A stretch of 64,000 nucleotides of DNA from Hoyosella levis (GCF_026008515.1 NZ_BQYM01000001.1:372001-436000), one strand, 5' to 3'. Counted from the first letter of the stretch, positions 32,763 through 42,336 are shown. The notes: generated from the sequence alone by a model not told the origin. Program-made: numbers and translations.

Positions 32763-34205
32763 TTGGAAGACGTCATCGACGCGATCACCAGCATCAACGA
32801 CATCTACTGGTACTTCGTTGTCGCGGTGCTCCTCCTGTCCGGCATCTACTACACCGTCCGGTCCGGGGTCCTGCAGATCACCATGATCGGCGACATGTTC
32901 CGCTCTGTCGCCGAGCCCGCGCTCGTCATGGAGAACGGAAGGAAGGGCCTCTCCGCTTTCCAGTCGTTCACCATCGCGGCCGCGGCGCGGGTCGGTACCG
33001 GCAACATCGCCGGCGTGGCGATCGCCATCACCATCGGCGGGCCTGGCGCGATCTTCTGGATGTGGCTCACCGCCATCATCGGCGCCGCCACCGCGTTCAT
33101 CGAATCCACTCTCGCGCAGCTCTACAAGATCAAGGATGTCGACTCCTACCGCGGCGGTCCCGCGTACTACATCACCTACGGGCTCCGGAACCGCCACATC
33201 GCGATCGCTTTCTCGCTCATCGCGCTGATCACCTATTCGCTGGTGTTCAACACCGTGCAGGCCAACACCATCTCCGATGTCGTGCAGACCTCCACCGGCA
33301 ATAGCTCCGGGATGTTCACCATCGGCATCGGGGTGATCCTCGCCGCGCTCACCGCCCTCGTCGTGTTCGGCGGGGTGCGGCGCATCGCGCGCGTCACCGA
33401 GGTGCTCGTGCCCGTCATGGCATTGTCCTACGTAGGGCTCGGGCTCGTTGTCATCGCGCTGAACATCGGCGAGGTGCCCGGCATGTTCCTGCTGATCCTC
33501 GAGAACGCCTTCGGCATCCAGGAGATCGTCGGGGGCGGGATCGCCGCGGTCATCATGAACGGCATCCGCCGCGGCCTCTACTCGAACGAGGCGGGCATGG
33601 GATCCATCCCAAACGTCAGTGCCACCGCCGCGGTCTCCCACCCGGTCAAGCAGGGACTCGTCCAGTCCCTCGGCGTGTACTTCGACACACTGCTCATCTG
33701 CTCGATGACCGCGTTCATCATCCTGCTCGCCGATCCGTCCTACGGCGTGGGCCGCGAGGGCGCCTCCCTCACGCAGGAGGCCCTTGCCATGCAGTTCGGC
33801 GACTGGGCCATCCACTACCTCGCCGTGGTGATCTTCTTCCTCGCGTTCAGCTCCGTGCTCGGCAACTACTACGTCGGCGAGGCCAACATGGCCTTCCTCA
33901 ATAGCTCCACCTTGGCCATCCAGTTGTTCCGCATGGCAGTGGTGGCGTGTGTTTTCCTCGGGTCGGTGGCGTCCCTCGCCCTGGTCTGGTCGCTCGCCGA
34001 CCTCAGCATGGGCTTCATGGTCACCATCAACCTGCTGGTCATCGCGCCACTATCAGTGGTGGCGTTCCGGCTGCTCAAGCATTACCGGGAGCAGCGCAAG
34101 CAAGGCCTCGACCCGGTGTTCGTGCGCAGCGACATGCCGGAACTGACCGGGGTCGAGTGCTGGGGGTCGCGCACGGAATCCGCGGGTGTCGCTGAGACCC
34201 GGTAG
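32763..34205 (+). CDS. Alanine/glycine:cation symporter (AGCS family)
   Basis: 480 residues with about ten transmembrane helices. AGCS signature regions: AARVGTGNIAGVAIAITIGGPGAIFWMW near residues 75-100, and GLYSNEAGMGSIPNVSATA around 274-292. It imports alanine or glycine with Na+. The only in-frame start compatible with family length is a TTG at 32763, preceded by GGGGGT. A glycine-importing role would fit the riboswitch-controlled gcvP 25 kb away, but that is inference. Confidence 0.9.
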   Translation: MEDVIDAITSINDIYWYFVVAVLLLSGIYYTVRSGVLQITMIGDMFRSVAEPALVMENGRKGLSAFQSFTIAAAARVGTGNIAGVAIAITIGGPGAIFWMWLTAIIGAATAFIESTLAQLYKIKDVDSYRGGPAYYITYGLRNRHIAIAFSLIALITYSLVFNTVQANTISDVVQTSTGNSSGMFTIGIGVILAALTALVVFGGVRRIARVTEVLVPVMALSYVGLGLVVIALNIGEVPGMFLLILENAFGIQEIVGGGIAAVIMNGIRRGLYSNEAGMGSIPNVSATAAVSHPVKQGLVQSLGVYFDTLLICSMTAFIILLADPSYGVGREGASLTQEALAMQFGDWAIHYLAVVIFFLAFSSVLGNYYVGEANMAFLNSSTLAIQLFRMAVVACVFLGSVASLALVWSLADLSMGFMVTINLLVIAPLSVVAFRLLKHYREQRKQGLDPVFVRSDMPELTGVECWGSRTESAGVAETR

Positions 34206-34234
34206 CCACCGCCCCGCGAGTGTGGCCCTGCGCC

Positions 34235-34288
34235 GCGAGTGTGCGAAAAACGTCAGCTCTAGCGCTCTAGCCTGTCGTTTCTCGCACA
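34235..34288. repeat. Long inverted repeat between convergent genes
   Basis: GCGAGTGTGCGAAAAACG pairs with CGTTTCTCGCACACTCGC (one mismatch) around a 23-base loop that itself contains the palindrome CTAGCGCTCTAG-like element. A partial third copy (GCGAGTGTG) lies just upstream. Probably a bidirectional terminator between the symporter and DUF1295 genes. Confidence 0.7.
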
Positions 34289-34331
34289 CTCGCCGCCGCG
34301 GGCGGGGCCAGCCGCCAGCCCAGGCCAGGGC

Positions 34332-35111
34332 CTAGCCGCGCCGCGGTGGCAGGGGCACGAAGTAGCTTGTGCGCTCCTGGTACTCGCGGAACCCGGGCCG
34401 TTCCGCCATGTGCTGCTCGAGCAAGCGTGCACCGGTCGCATGAACGAGGAAGTACGTCATGACGACGGGCGACAGCACCGTCAGCGCACCAGGCCATACG
34501 TCGGCGGCGATGAGGAAGATCCCCCACCACACGCACGCGTCACCGAAGTAGTTGGGGTGACGGGTCCACGACCAGAGGCCACGGTCCATGATCTTGCCGC
34601 GGTTGGCGCGGTCCGCCTTGAACACGCGCAGCTGGTGATCGCCGACCGCCTCGAACAGCACGCCGACGATCCACAGCAGGATCCCGGCGAACGCGATCCA
34701 CCCGAGCGGCCCGTCGGAGATGGCGGCCACCTGGATGGGCAGCGAGATGAACCAAGCCGCGAGAGCCTGGGTGAGGTAGATCCGCGTGATGGGCACCCAG
34801 GGCGAGTCGCTGCCGTGGCGCTCGAGCATCGCCGCGTAGCGAGGATCCTCGCCGTGGCCGCGGGTGCGCTGCAGCAAGTGCCACGAGAGCCGCAGCCCCC
34901 AGGCGGTTACCAGCAGCGCCACCACGATGCGCCGGGCGGGCTCGCCCGTGCCCACGATGGCGGACACCAGCGCGATGACCACGAACGCGAGCCCCCAGGT
35001 GACGTCGACGACGTTGTGCCTGCCGAGCGTGAAGCCGATGCGGGCGGTGATCGCCATGAGCACGATCACCGCGAGCAGGCTGGCCGCGCTGACGATCAGG
35101 AAGTCCGTCAT
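34332..35111 (-). CDS. DUF1295 membrane protein (steroid 5-alpha-reductase-like)
   Basis: 259 residues, about six transmembrane helices. The C-terminal signature is GLWSWTRHPNYFGDACVWWGIFL with an ARLLEQHMAERPGFREYQ tail, as in DUF1295/ERG4-type reductases (COG3752). It may reduce a lipid double bond with NAD(P)H. The ATG overlaps the stop of the upstream methyltransferase gene by 4 bp. The equivalent M. tuberculosis gene is Rv0446c, next to ufaA1; there sigK follows, here a convergent transporter gene does. Confidence 0.87.
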   Translation of the reverse strand: MTDFLIVSAASLLAVIVLMAITARIGFTLGRHNVVDVTWGLAFVVIALVSAIVGTGEPARRIVVALLVTAWGLRLSWHLLQRTRGHGEDPRYAAMLERHGSDSPWVPITRIYLTQALAAWFISLPIQVAAISDGPLGWIAFAGILLWIVGVLFEAVGDHQLRVFKADRANRGKIMDRGLWSWTRHPNYFGDACVWWGIFLIAADVWPGALTVLSPVVMTYFLVHATGARLLEQHMAERPGFREYQERTSYFVPLPPRRG

Positions 35112-36460
35112 TGCTGGTGTCCTCCCCGATCCGAGCGATCCGTCCCGACCCATTGCGGGCGCACGTCGGGGAAGCCGGAATCGCCGCGATCGCCGGCGCG
35201 CACGAGCAGGAGCTGGTCCACGCCCATGCGCCCGTCACGGAATGCCCGGGCACCACCGACGAGGTAGAGCCGCCAGACGCGGGCCATCTCCTCACCGACC
35301 AGGGCGACGGCATCGTCCCAGTGGGACTCGAAGGTATCGAGCCAGGCGTTGACGGTCCATTCGTAGTGCTCGCGCAATGCGTGGACGTCACGGAGCTCCA
35401 GTCCGGGCGCCTCGAGCATGGCGATGGTCTCGCCGACGGGGCGCATGTGCATGTCCGGCGCGATGAAGGACTCGATGAAGGGCCCGCCGCCGGGATGGTT
35501 GCCGCGCCGCGACATCTGCTGGATAAGCACTCGCCCGCCGGGGCGCACGTTGTCGTGGAGGGCGCGGGCGTAGCGCGGATAGTTGCGCTGGCCGACATGC
35601 TCGCCCATCTCGAGGGAGGTGACCGCGTCGAACGGGCCGTCGGGGATCTCGCGGTAGTCCTGCAGCCGGATCTCCACCTTGTCCTGCAGGCCCAGGCGCT
35701 CGATGCGATCATCGGCGAAGCGCTTCTGCTCGGCCGAGATGGTGACGCCCACGACGGAGACACCGTAGTTCGCGGCGGCGTGAATGCTGAGCGATCCCCA
35801 GCCGCAGCCGATGTCGAGCATGCGCATGCCAGGCCGGAGCCCGACCTTGCGGCACACGAGGTCGAGCTTGTCGCGCTGCGCGTCCTCGACGGTGTAGCCG
35901 GGCTCGCGGGAGGTCCAGTAGCCGCACGAGTAGGCCATGTTGGGCTCGAGGATCAGTGCGTAGAAGTCGTTGGACAGGTCGTAGTGGTGGCTGATGGCCT
36001 GCCGATCACGACCGGGGCTGTGCAGGCGACCGCGGACGCGGGCCTGGGTGGCAGGTGGCTGCGGATCGAGGCCGAGGGCATCGAGCTGCCGGGCGGTACG
36101 CGCGAGCCGGGCGATCAACCGGGGGCCGGGGCGGACCGCGGCGAGCCCGCGCTCGCGAACGATGTTCCAGACGTGGTCGAGGGCCTCGCCGAGATCGCCC
36201 TCGACGTCGATCTCGCCGGTGACGTAGGCCTGGGCGGCTCCGAGCTCGCCGGGATGCCAGAGGATCCGCCGCAGCGCGTCGGGGCTGGTGATGCGCACCC
36301 GCGGGGCATCCTCGGGGCCGGCGGTGCTGCCGTCCCACATGGTGATGTGCACGGGCAGAGGACTCCCAGTGATCGGCTCGAGCACCTCGGCGATCAGCCC
36401 GGCGGCACCGTTCGATGCAGCCTTGTTCTTCTGGGCCTCCCGGGCGGCGGTGGTCGTCAC
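35108..36460 (-). CDS. Cyclopropane-fatty-acyl-phospholipid synthase family methyltransferase (copy 2)
   Basis: 450 residues. The SAM-binding region is MLDIGCGWGSLSIHAA, preceded by SHHYDLSNDFYALIL and MAYSCGYW. The cysteine of YSC and the E/H of SLEMGEHVG, which match the bicarbonate-site residues of classical CFA synthases, are present, whereas the following LIQQMS has Gln where CFA synthases have His. It methylates double bonds of phospholipid acyl chains, product not predictable. The GTG start overlaps the stop of the first methyltransferase gene (GTGA). The C-terminus continues to the DUF1295 gene overlap. Confidence 0.9.
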   Translation of the reverse strand: MTTTAAREAQKNKAASNGAAGLIAEVLEPITGSPLPVHITMWDGSTAGPEDAPRVRITSPDALRRILWHPGELGAAQAYVTGEIDVEGDLGEALDHVWNIVRERGLAAVRPGPRLIARLARTARQLDALGLDPQPPATQARVRGRLHSPGRDRQAISHHYDLSNDFYALILEPNMAYSCGYWTSREPGYTVEDAQRDKLDLVCRKVGLRPGMRMLDIGCGWGSLSIHAAANYGVSVVGVTISAEQKRFADDRIERLGLQDKVEIRLQDYREIPDGPFDAVTSLEMGEHVGQRNYPRYARALHDNVRPGGRVLIQQMSRRGNHPGGGPFIESFIAPDMHMRPVGETIAMLEAPGLELRDVHALREHYEWTVNAWLDTFESHWDDAVALVGEEMARVWRLYLVGGARAFRDGRMGVDQLLLVRAGDRGDSGFPDVRPQWVGTDRSDRGGHQQ

Positions 36461-37887
36461 GAGTGGGCCTCCACATGCTCGTCGCTGGACTCGCCGGGGC
36501 GGGTGAACACGATCTGCTCCACATCGAGGTAGCGGGCCGCGAACCCGGCCTCGGAGTAGTTGAGGTAGAACTTCCACATTCGCCGGAAGACATCGTCGAA
36601 GCCGAGCTCGCGAGCCTCGTCGAACGTCGCGGTGAAGCGGTCCTCCCACAGCCGCAGCGTGCGGGCGTAGTGCAGGCCCATTCCGAGCCGGTCAGCGATG
36701 CGCAGGCTCGTGTTCCTGGTGACGGTGTCGTCGATGGCCTGGACAGAGGGAATCAGGCCGCCGGGGAAGATGTACTTGTGGATCCACGTGTAGGTGTTGC
36801 GCGTGGCCATCATGCGCTCGTGCGGCATCGTGATCGCCTGGATAGCGACCCTGCCGCCGGGCGCGAGCAGCTCGTCGATCTTCTGGAAGTAGGTGGTCCA
36901 GTACTGGTAGCCGACGGCCTCGATCATCTCGACCGAGACGATCGCGTCGAACTCGCCCTCGACGAAGCGGTAGTCGAGGACATCAACGTCGACGAGCTCG
37001 CTCAAGCCGTTCTCGGTGACGCGTTGCCGGGCGATCTCGGCCTGGGCGGTGGAGAGAGTGACGGTGCGCACGCGGGCGCCGCGCTGGGCGGCCCGAACGG
37101 CAAGCTCCCCCCATCCGGTGCCGATCTCGAGCAGTCGCGTGCCCTCGCCGACGCCAGCCTGGTCGAGCAGGCGATCGATCTTGCGGCGCTGCGCCGCGGC
37201 GAAGTCCTCCCATCCGGCCCCATCGGGGTCGGTGAACAGGGCGGCCGAGTAGGTCATGGACTCGTCGAGGAAGAGCCGGAAGAACTCGTTGGACAAGTCG
37301 TAGTGCCGGGAGATGTTGGAGCGGGAGTTCTCGGTGGAGTTGCGCTCGCTGCGGGGCTGCCGGGCGATCAGTGCCGCGCGCAGTCGTTGCAGGGGCGCGG
37401 GCACGAGGCTGGTGAGGTTGCGGGCGAACACCTCGAGCACGGCCTCGAGGTCATCGGCGTCCCAGTCGCCGGCCATGTAGGCCTCGCCGAACCCGATCAG
37501 CGCGCCGCAGCCGAGGCGGTCGAAGAAGTCGACGGGCCGGCGGAGGATCATCCGCGGCGCGGGAGCGCCTGGCTCGGGGCTTCCCCAGATCGTGCCGTCG
37601 GGCCACTCCACCCGGAGCGGCATGTCCTTGACCGCGCGGTGGAAGATGCGCCGCGCCACGCGGCCGCGACCGCGCGCGATGGGACCACTCGGTGGCGAGG
37701 CCACTCCGGGCCAGCGCTCGGGATCGATGGCGGAGGGTGGAGCCGGCGCGGTGATCGCTTCCGGCGATGTTGTCGCAGCGTCGGTGTTCATCGTGCCTGC
37801 CACTTTCTTCCTGGGGATGGTGGTCTCATGCTGATCATGACGTGCGAGCGCGGGGCGCGGGCTCGCTTCGGCCGTGGTTCGCTTCAC
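36457..37887 (-). CDS. Cyclopropane-fatty-acyl-phospholipid synthase family methyltransferase (copy 1, UfaA1-like)
   Basis: 476 residues. SAM-binding LLEIGTGWGELAVRAA, substrate helix SRHYDLSNEFFRLFLDESMTYSAALF and VSVEMIEAVGYQYW. Compared with classical CFA synthases the bicarbonate-site cysteine is Ala (TYSAAL), the EHVG histidine is replaced (EAVG) and the later His is Gln (AIQAIT). These are changes shared with the UfaA1-like enzymes of Rv0447c-type clusters, which can make methylene-branched (tuberculostearic-type) acids. GTG at 37887 has GGAGGG upstream and overlaps the DUF1365 stop; an ATG at 37791 is the alternative. Confidence 0.9.
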   Translation of the reverse strand: MKRTTAEASPRPALARHDQHETTIPRKKVAGTMNTDAATTSPEAITAPAPPSAIDPERWPGVASPPSGPIARGRGRVARRIFHRAVKDMPLRVEWPDGTIWGSPEPGAPAPRMILRRPVDFFDRLGCGALIGFGEAYMAGDWDADDLEAVLEVFARNLTSLVPAPLQRLRAALIARQPRSERNSTENSRSNISRHYDLSNEFFRLFLDESMTYSAALFTDPDGAGWEDFAAAQRRKIDRLLDQAGVGEGTRLLEIGTGWGELAVRAAQRGARVRTVTLSTAQAEIARQRVTENGLSELVDVDVLDYRFVEGEFDAIVSVEMIEAVGYQYWTTYFQKIDELLAPGGRVAIQAITMPHERMMATRNTYTWIHKYIFPGGLIPSVQAIDDTVTRNTSLRIADRLGMGLHYARTLRLWEDRFTATFDEARELGFDDVFRRMWKFYLNYSEAGFAARYLDVEQIVFTRPGESSDEHVEAHS

Positions 37888-38642
37888 TACGTGCCCTCCT
37901 GCCTGGCATGGGCTGGCCGGGGCTGGATGGGCAACCGCCGCGCCCACAGCTTGATCCCCTGCCAGCGGATCTGCACGATCACCCGCAGCGGCGCCCAGGG
38001 AACGCTCGCGAACGCCCGCAGCAGGGTGCGGCGGGTGATGGGCCGCCGCGTTCCGGTCACCGAGGCGACGAACGGCGGCTGGGCGCTGCGATGCAGCACG
38101 ATCGCGAGCCCGAGCTTCTCGCCGGGCACGGGCAGCCGGAGCTCGTAGTCGCCCGATACGTCATTGAACGGGGAGACATAGAACTCCTTGGCCACCCGCG
38201 CTCCGCCTGGCTCGACGGCGGCCTCGACGGGCAGCAGGTAGCAGTGCCGCTCGCCGTAGGTGTTGCGCACCTCGGCGATGACGCAGCGCAGCTCGCCGTC
38301 GGCGCCGAAGCACCAGAACACGGACAGTGGATTGAAGTTGACGCCGAGCACGCGCGCGCTGGCAAGCATCAGGATGGTCCCGCCCCGCAGGTCGATCCCG
38401 CGGGTGGCGAGGAAGGCGTCGACGTTCTCGCGGATGGACCGCGCCGGGTCGCCCAGGTGATCGCGGGCCTCGAAGCGAGCGAGCGGTCGCAGCCACCAGG
38501 GCAGCACGGGCAGCCGGTCGAGGTCGACGAGCCACCAGTAGCTCCGGTAGGTGAACTCGTTGCGCAGCGGTGCCCGGCGCACGTGCCGAACCCGGGTGGG
38601 ATACAGCGCCCCCGGGTAGGTGCGGACCGTCGGGCTGGTCAC
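37887..38642 (-). CDS. DUF1365 family protein
   Basis: 251 residues. DUF1365 markers are visible: YPGALYPTRVRHVRRAPLRNEFTYRSYWWLVDLD at the N-terminus, GVNFNPLSVFWCF in the centre, EVRNTYGERHCYLL and KEFYVSPFNDVSGDYEL. The family (COG3496) always travels with the FAD oxidoreductase and CFA-like methyltransferase and may bind the lipid substrate. The GTG start overlaps the upstream stop by 4 bp and its own stop overlaps the next start. Equivalent to Rv0448c. Confidence 0.93.
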   Translation of the reverse strand: MTSPTVRTYPGALYPTRVRHVRRAPLRNEFTYRSYWWLVDLDRLPVLPWWLRPLARFEARDHLGDPARSIRENVDAFLATRGIDLRGGTILMLASARVLGVNFNPLSVFWCFGADGELRCVIAEVRNTYGERHCYLLPVEAAVEPGGARVAKEFYVSPFNDVSGDYELRLPVPGEKLGLAIVLHRSAQPPFVASVTGTRRPITRRTLLRAFASVPWAPLRVIVQIRWQGIKLWARRLPIQPRPAHARQEGT

Positions 38643-39934
38643 CAGGACCCGCCGAGGTGCTCAGCAGCGCGCAGGCCCGATAGCGCGCCGTCCTCGTGGA
38701 ATCCCCAACCGTGGTAGGCCCCGGCGAAGGCGATGCGGCTCGTGCTGATGCCAGGCAGCCTGCGCTGGGCGGCGACGGCCTCGGGCGTGTACTGCGGATG
38801 CTCGTAGTCCATCGTGTCGATCACCGTGCCGCTATCGATGAGGTGCTCGCCACCGAGGGTGACGACGAAGCGGCGCCCGTCGAGCGCGCCGAGGCGCTGC
38901 AGCCGCGTCATGTCATAGCTGACGAGCACGTTCTCCGGATCGGCATCACAGGAGGGGATGCGGTAGTTCCACGATGCCCGGGCACGGCGCGCGACCGGCA
39001 GGACGGACTCGTCGGTGTGCAGCTGCGCCTTGTTGGGCGTGTAGTGGATGGCTCCGAGGACCTCGCGCTGCTCGGGGGTCGCCGAGGGCAGCATGGCCAG
39101 CGCCTGGTGGGGATGCGTGGCGATCACCACGGCGTCGAACTTCATGCGCTCGCCGCTCGCCCCGACCACGAGCACATGGTCCTTCCCCTCGCGAACCGAC
39201 CGCACCGGGGTGGAGGTGTGCACCGCGTCGAGGTGCTTGGCCACCCGCGCGACGTACTCGCGGGAGCCCCCCGTGACGGTGCGCCAGGTCGGTGATCCCG
39301 TGACGCTGAGCATCCCGTGATGGTCGAGGAAAGCGAACAGGTAGCGGGCCGGGTACTGCAGGGCCGTACCGGGGTTGCACGACCACACCGCCGAGACGAG
39401 CGGGGTGACGAAGTGCTGGGCGAAGTAGGACGAGAAGCCGCCTGCCTCGAGGAACGCGCCGAGGGTGATGTCGTGCTCGTCGCGCGCGTCGTGCTCATCG
39501 GTGTCGAGCACCCGCCGGGCCGCGCGGTGGAAGCGCTTGACCTCGGCGAGCATGCGCAGGTAGCGGCCACGGCCGAGGGTGCGCGCGGTGGGAATGATGC
39601 CGGGCGCCTTCTTGCCACCGGCGTACTCGAGGCCACATCCGTCGCAGCGCACCGACATGCTCATGTCGGTCTCCTGGGTCTCCACGCCCAGCTCGGCGAA
39701 GAGCCTCAGCAGGGTGGGATAGGTGCGGTCGTTGTGCACGATGAAGCCGGTGTCGACGGGCACGGTCGCTCCACCAACAGGCACCTCGTGGGTGTCGGCG
39801 TGGCCCCCGAGCCGCGCGTCCGCCTCGAAAAGCGTCACGTTCGCGCCCGTGCGCAGCACCCACGCCGCGGTGAGTCCCGCGACACCGCTGCCGATCACGG
39901 CTACCCGCCTGTCCTGGTGGGTCACTCGTGCCAT
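38639..39934 (-). CDS. FAD-dependent amine-oxidase-like oxidoreductase (COG2907)
   Basis: 431 residues. The dinucleotide motif is VAVIGSGVAGLTAAWVL followed by LFEADARLGGHADTHEV, and the C-terminus closes with FAGAYHGWGFHEDGALSGLRAAEHL. This is the COG2907 flavoprotein that opens the lipid-modification operon, equivalent to Rv0449c. It presumably supplies electrons or oxidises the acyl chain before or after methyl transfer. ATG at 39934 follows GAGGGGG. The upstream region has CCGAAT, like the -10 of SigK-type promoters, but no convincing -35. Confidence 0.9.
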   Translation of the reverse strand: MARVTHQDRRVAVIGSGVAGLTAAWVLRTGANVTLFEADARLGGHADTHEVPVGGATVPVDTGFIVHNDRTYPTLLRLFAELGVETQETDMSMSVRCDGCGLEYAGGKKAPGIIPTARTLGRGRYLRMLAEVKRFHRAARRVLDTDEHDARDEHDITLGAFLEAGGFSSYFAQHFVTPLVSAVWSCNPGTALQYPARYLFAFLDHHGMLSVTGSPTWRTVTGGSREYVARVAKHLDAVHTSTPVRSVREGKDHVLVVGASGERMKFDAVVIATHPHQALAMLPSATPEQREVLGAIHYTPNKAQLHTDESVLPVARRARASWNYRIPSCDADPENVLVSYDMTRLQRLGALDGRRFVVTLGGEHLIDSGTVIDTMDYEHPQYTPEAVAAQRRLPGISTSRIAFAGAYHGWGFHEDGALSGLRAAEHLGGSW

Positions 39935-40011
39935 GGATTCCCCCTCGTGGTCCTGTAGTTCACTAAGCATTCGGAGCAGCCGACTGATCGGTTCGGTGCT
40001 ATCGCGCGCGC

Positions 40012-40596
40012 CTAGCGCGGCAGCGCAGCGATCTCTTGCACGCGATCGACGGTCCAGTGGTGCCAGCGGGATGGATCGCGCAGCATGAAGTGCCCGGCGC
40101 CCTCGACGGGATGCCATGATGCTTCCACACCGGCGTTGCTGGCGCGGAGCGTCTCGCGCCGGGACGCGGAGGGGTCGGTCCACCGATCCGCGGTGCCATG
40201 CAGCACATGCACGCGCTGGCCCGCTGCGAGCAGCGACCCCTCGTCATCCGGCCACCACGGGGCGAGCGCCACCACTCCGCGCACCGCCGGATGCGACGCG
40301 AGGTTCGCCGCGAGCCTGCCACCCATGGAATGCCCGACCAGCACGACGGGGGCATCGGGATGCAATGCGAGGCGCTGCTGCAGAACGAGCATGGCGTCGT
40401 TTCGCACTGCCGCGCCGTCCCCGTTCCAGCCGCGCTGGCTGTAGCTGACCTGTGCCACGTCAAGGCCTGGCACCGCGCGGAGCGCAGCGGTGAACGGCCG
40501 CATCCGCACCGCGGCGAGGTGCCAGGGGCGCATCGGGCGGGCGTCGCGGACCTTGCCGCCGGGGAGCACGAGCACGATTGCGTTCACACCAGGCAT
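40012..40596 (-). CDS. Alpha/beta hydrolase
   Basis: 194 residues from the ATG at 40596 (224 from 40686). Nucleophile elbow GHSMGG, candidate acid in HGTADRW and catalytic His in GAGHFML give a full triad. There is a short N-terminal strand region LVLPGGKVRDARP with the oxyanion-hole LPGG. Substrate unknown. The start is uncertain because no ribosome-binding site is clear. The stop lies 77 bp from the start of the FAD oxidoreductase gene on the same strand, so it may head the same transcript. Confidence 0.8.
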   Translation of the reverse strand: MPGVNAIVLVLPGGKVRDARPMRPWHLAAVRMRPFTAALRAVPGLDVAQVSYSQRGWNGDGAAVRNDAMLVLQQRLALHPDAPVVLVGHSMGGRLAANLASHPAVRGVVALAPWWPDDEGSLLAAGQRVHVLHGTADRWTDPSASRRETLRASNAGVEASWHPVEGAGHFMLRDPSRWHHWTVDRVQEIAALPR

Positions 40597-40831
40597 TCGC
40601 GCCCGCGAGGCGGCCGGATGGGCGCTGGGGCAGTGAAGTGCCTCACCCTCACCATGCCAAACAGCACGAAGTGCGATATCGGACACATTTGGACACCCTG
40701 GTGCAGCGGCGCATTCCCGCGAAGTGAGAAAGTAGTGGGGAGACTGCCGCTGGAATTATGGAGATCCCATTCCCGCGGCGTGCGCACGTCACTACGCTGG
40801 AAACCCAGCCTTGCAATCAAAGGAGCCTGCC

Positions 40832-42226
40832 ATGGGTAATGAGCCCGCAACCACTCAGCGGCACCAGGTCGTCATCATCGGATCCGGTTTCGGGGGATTG
40901 TTCGCGACCCAGGCGCTGAAGCGGGCCGATGTGGACGTCACGATGATCGCCCGCACCACCCACCACCTGTTCCAGCCGCTGCTGTACCAGGTGGCCACTG
41001 GCATCCTGTCCGTTGGCGAGATCGCTGCCCCCACCCGTGTCGTGCTGCGCAAGCAGAAGAACGCGCGCGTGCTGATGGGCGAGGTCATCGACATCGACGT
41101 GCAGAACAAGACCATCACCTCCGAGCAGTTCGGCCATATCACCGTCAGCTCCTATGACAGCCTCATCGTCGCGGCGGGCGCGGAGCAGTCCTACTTCGGC
41201 AATGATCACTTCGCCAAGCACGCGCCCGGCATGAAGACCGTCGACCACGCGCTCGAGCTTCGCGGAAAGATCGTCTCCGCGTTCGAGCTCGCGGAGCTGT
41301 CCAACGATCCGGTGGAGCAGGAGAAGCTGCTCACCTTCGTCGTCGTCGGCGCGGGCCCCACCGGTGTCGAGATGGCCGGGCAGATCGCCGAGCTCGCCAA
41401 GGACACCCTCGAGGGCGCGTTCCGCAACATCGATCCCGGCCAGGCCCGTGTCATCCTTCTCGACGCTGCCCCGCAGGTGCTCCCGCCGTTCGGCCCGAAG
41501 CTCGGCATGAAGGCGCAGCAGCGGCTCGAGAAGCTCGGCGTGGAGATCATGCTGAACACGTTCGTCACCGATGTCGATGAGAACGGCATCGTGGTGAAGA
41601 ACAAGGAGGGCGAGGAGCAGCGCATCACCTCGTACTGCAAGCTGTGGGCAGCGGGCGTGGCGGCGAGCCCGCTCGGCAAGATCCTCGCTGACCAGACCGG
41701 CTCCGGGGTGGATCGCGCTGGCCGCGTCGAGGTCAACCCGGACCTGACGGTCAAGGGGCAGCCCAACATCTTCGTCGTCGGCGACATGATGGCCCTCGAC
41801 GGACTGCCAGGCGTCGCGCAGGTCGCCATCCAGGGTGGTCGCTACTCGGCGAAGGCGATCAAGAAGGAGATCAAGGCCGAGAAGAAGGGGCAGCCCGTCC
41901 CGGAGCGCAAGCCCTTCTCCTACTTCAACAAGGGCAACATGGCCGCCGTGTCGAAGTACAGCGCCGTCGCCCAGGTCGGCAAGATCAACATCAGTGGGTT
42001 CATCGGCTGGCTGATGTGGCTCGCGGTGCACCTGGTGTACATCGTGGGCTTCAAGAGCCGCGTGGCCACACTGTTCTCCTGGACGGTGACGTTCCTGACC
42101 AACTCGCGCGCGCAGCTGACCGTGACCGAGCAGTGGATGACCGCGCGGACCGCGATCGATCACCTCGAATCGCTCGAGGCCCAGAAGAAGGCGCAAGCGA
42201 AGCAGGACGAGCTCGAGGCAAGCTGA
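40832..42226 (+). CDS. ndh: Type II NADH dehydrogenase (NDH-2)
   Basis: 464 residues. The FAD motif GSGFGGLFATQAL lies near the N-terminus and the NADH motif VVVGAGPTGVEMAGQIAELA in the middle, with ANPDLTV-type VNPDLTVKGQPNIFVVGDMM near the end of the FAD domain. The C-terminal hydrophobic helices (GFIGWLMWLAVHLVYIVGF and a following segment) anchor it to the membrane. It passes electrons from NADH to menaquinone without pumping protons. AAAGGAG precedes the ATG. Position beside the PaaI-like thioesterase mirrors Rv1854c. Confidence 0.95.
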   Translation: MGNEPATTQRHQVVIIGSGFGGLFATQALKRADVDVTMIARTTHHLFQPLLYQVATGILSVGEIAAPTRVVLRKQKNARVLMGEVIDIDVQNKTITSEQFGHITVSSYDSLIVAAGAEQSYFGNDHFAKHAPGMKTVDHALELRGKIVSAFELAELSNDPVEQEKLLTFVVVGAGPTGVEMAGQIAELAKDTLEGAFRNIDPGQARVILLDAAPQVLPPFGPKLGMKAQQRLEKLGVEIMLNTFVTDVDENGIVVKNKEGEEQRITSYCKLWAAGVAASPLGKILADQTGSGVDRAGRVEVNPDLTVKGQPNIFVVGDMMALDGLPGVAQVAIQGGRYSAKAIKKEIKAEKKGQPVPERKPFSYFNKGNMAAVSKYSAVAQVGKINISGFIGWLMWLAVHLVYIVGFKSRVATLFSWTVTFLTNSRAQLTVTEQWMTARTAIDHLESLEAQKKAQAKQDELEAS

Positions 42227-42247
42227 CCGAAGCTCTAGCGAAGCGCG

Positions 42248-42282
42248 CGGCGCCGGGGACCATGACAAGGTTCCCGGCGCCG
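42248..42282 (+). terminator. Terminator after ndh
   Basis: CGGCGCCGGGGACC pairs with GGTTCCCGGCGCCG (one G-T pair) around a 7-base loop. Confidence 0.7.
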
Positions 42283-42336
42283 CTGCTGTTGCCGGTGCCG
42301 CTGCCGTTCGCTACAAGTTCCAGGCTCCGCTGGGCC

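Noticed and set aside
39935-40011. SigK-type promoter of the lipid-modification operon
   Set aside because: CCGAAT is present at a plausible place but no CCATCC-like -35 could be found at the right spacing.
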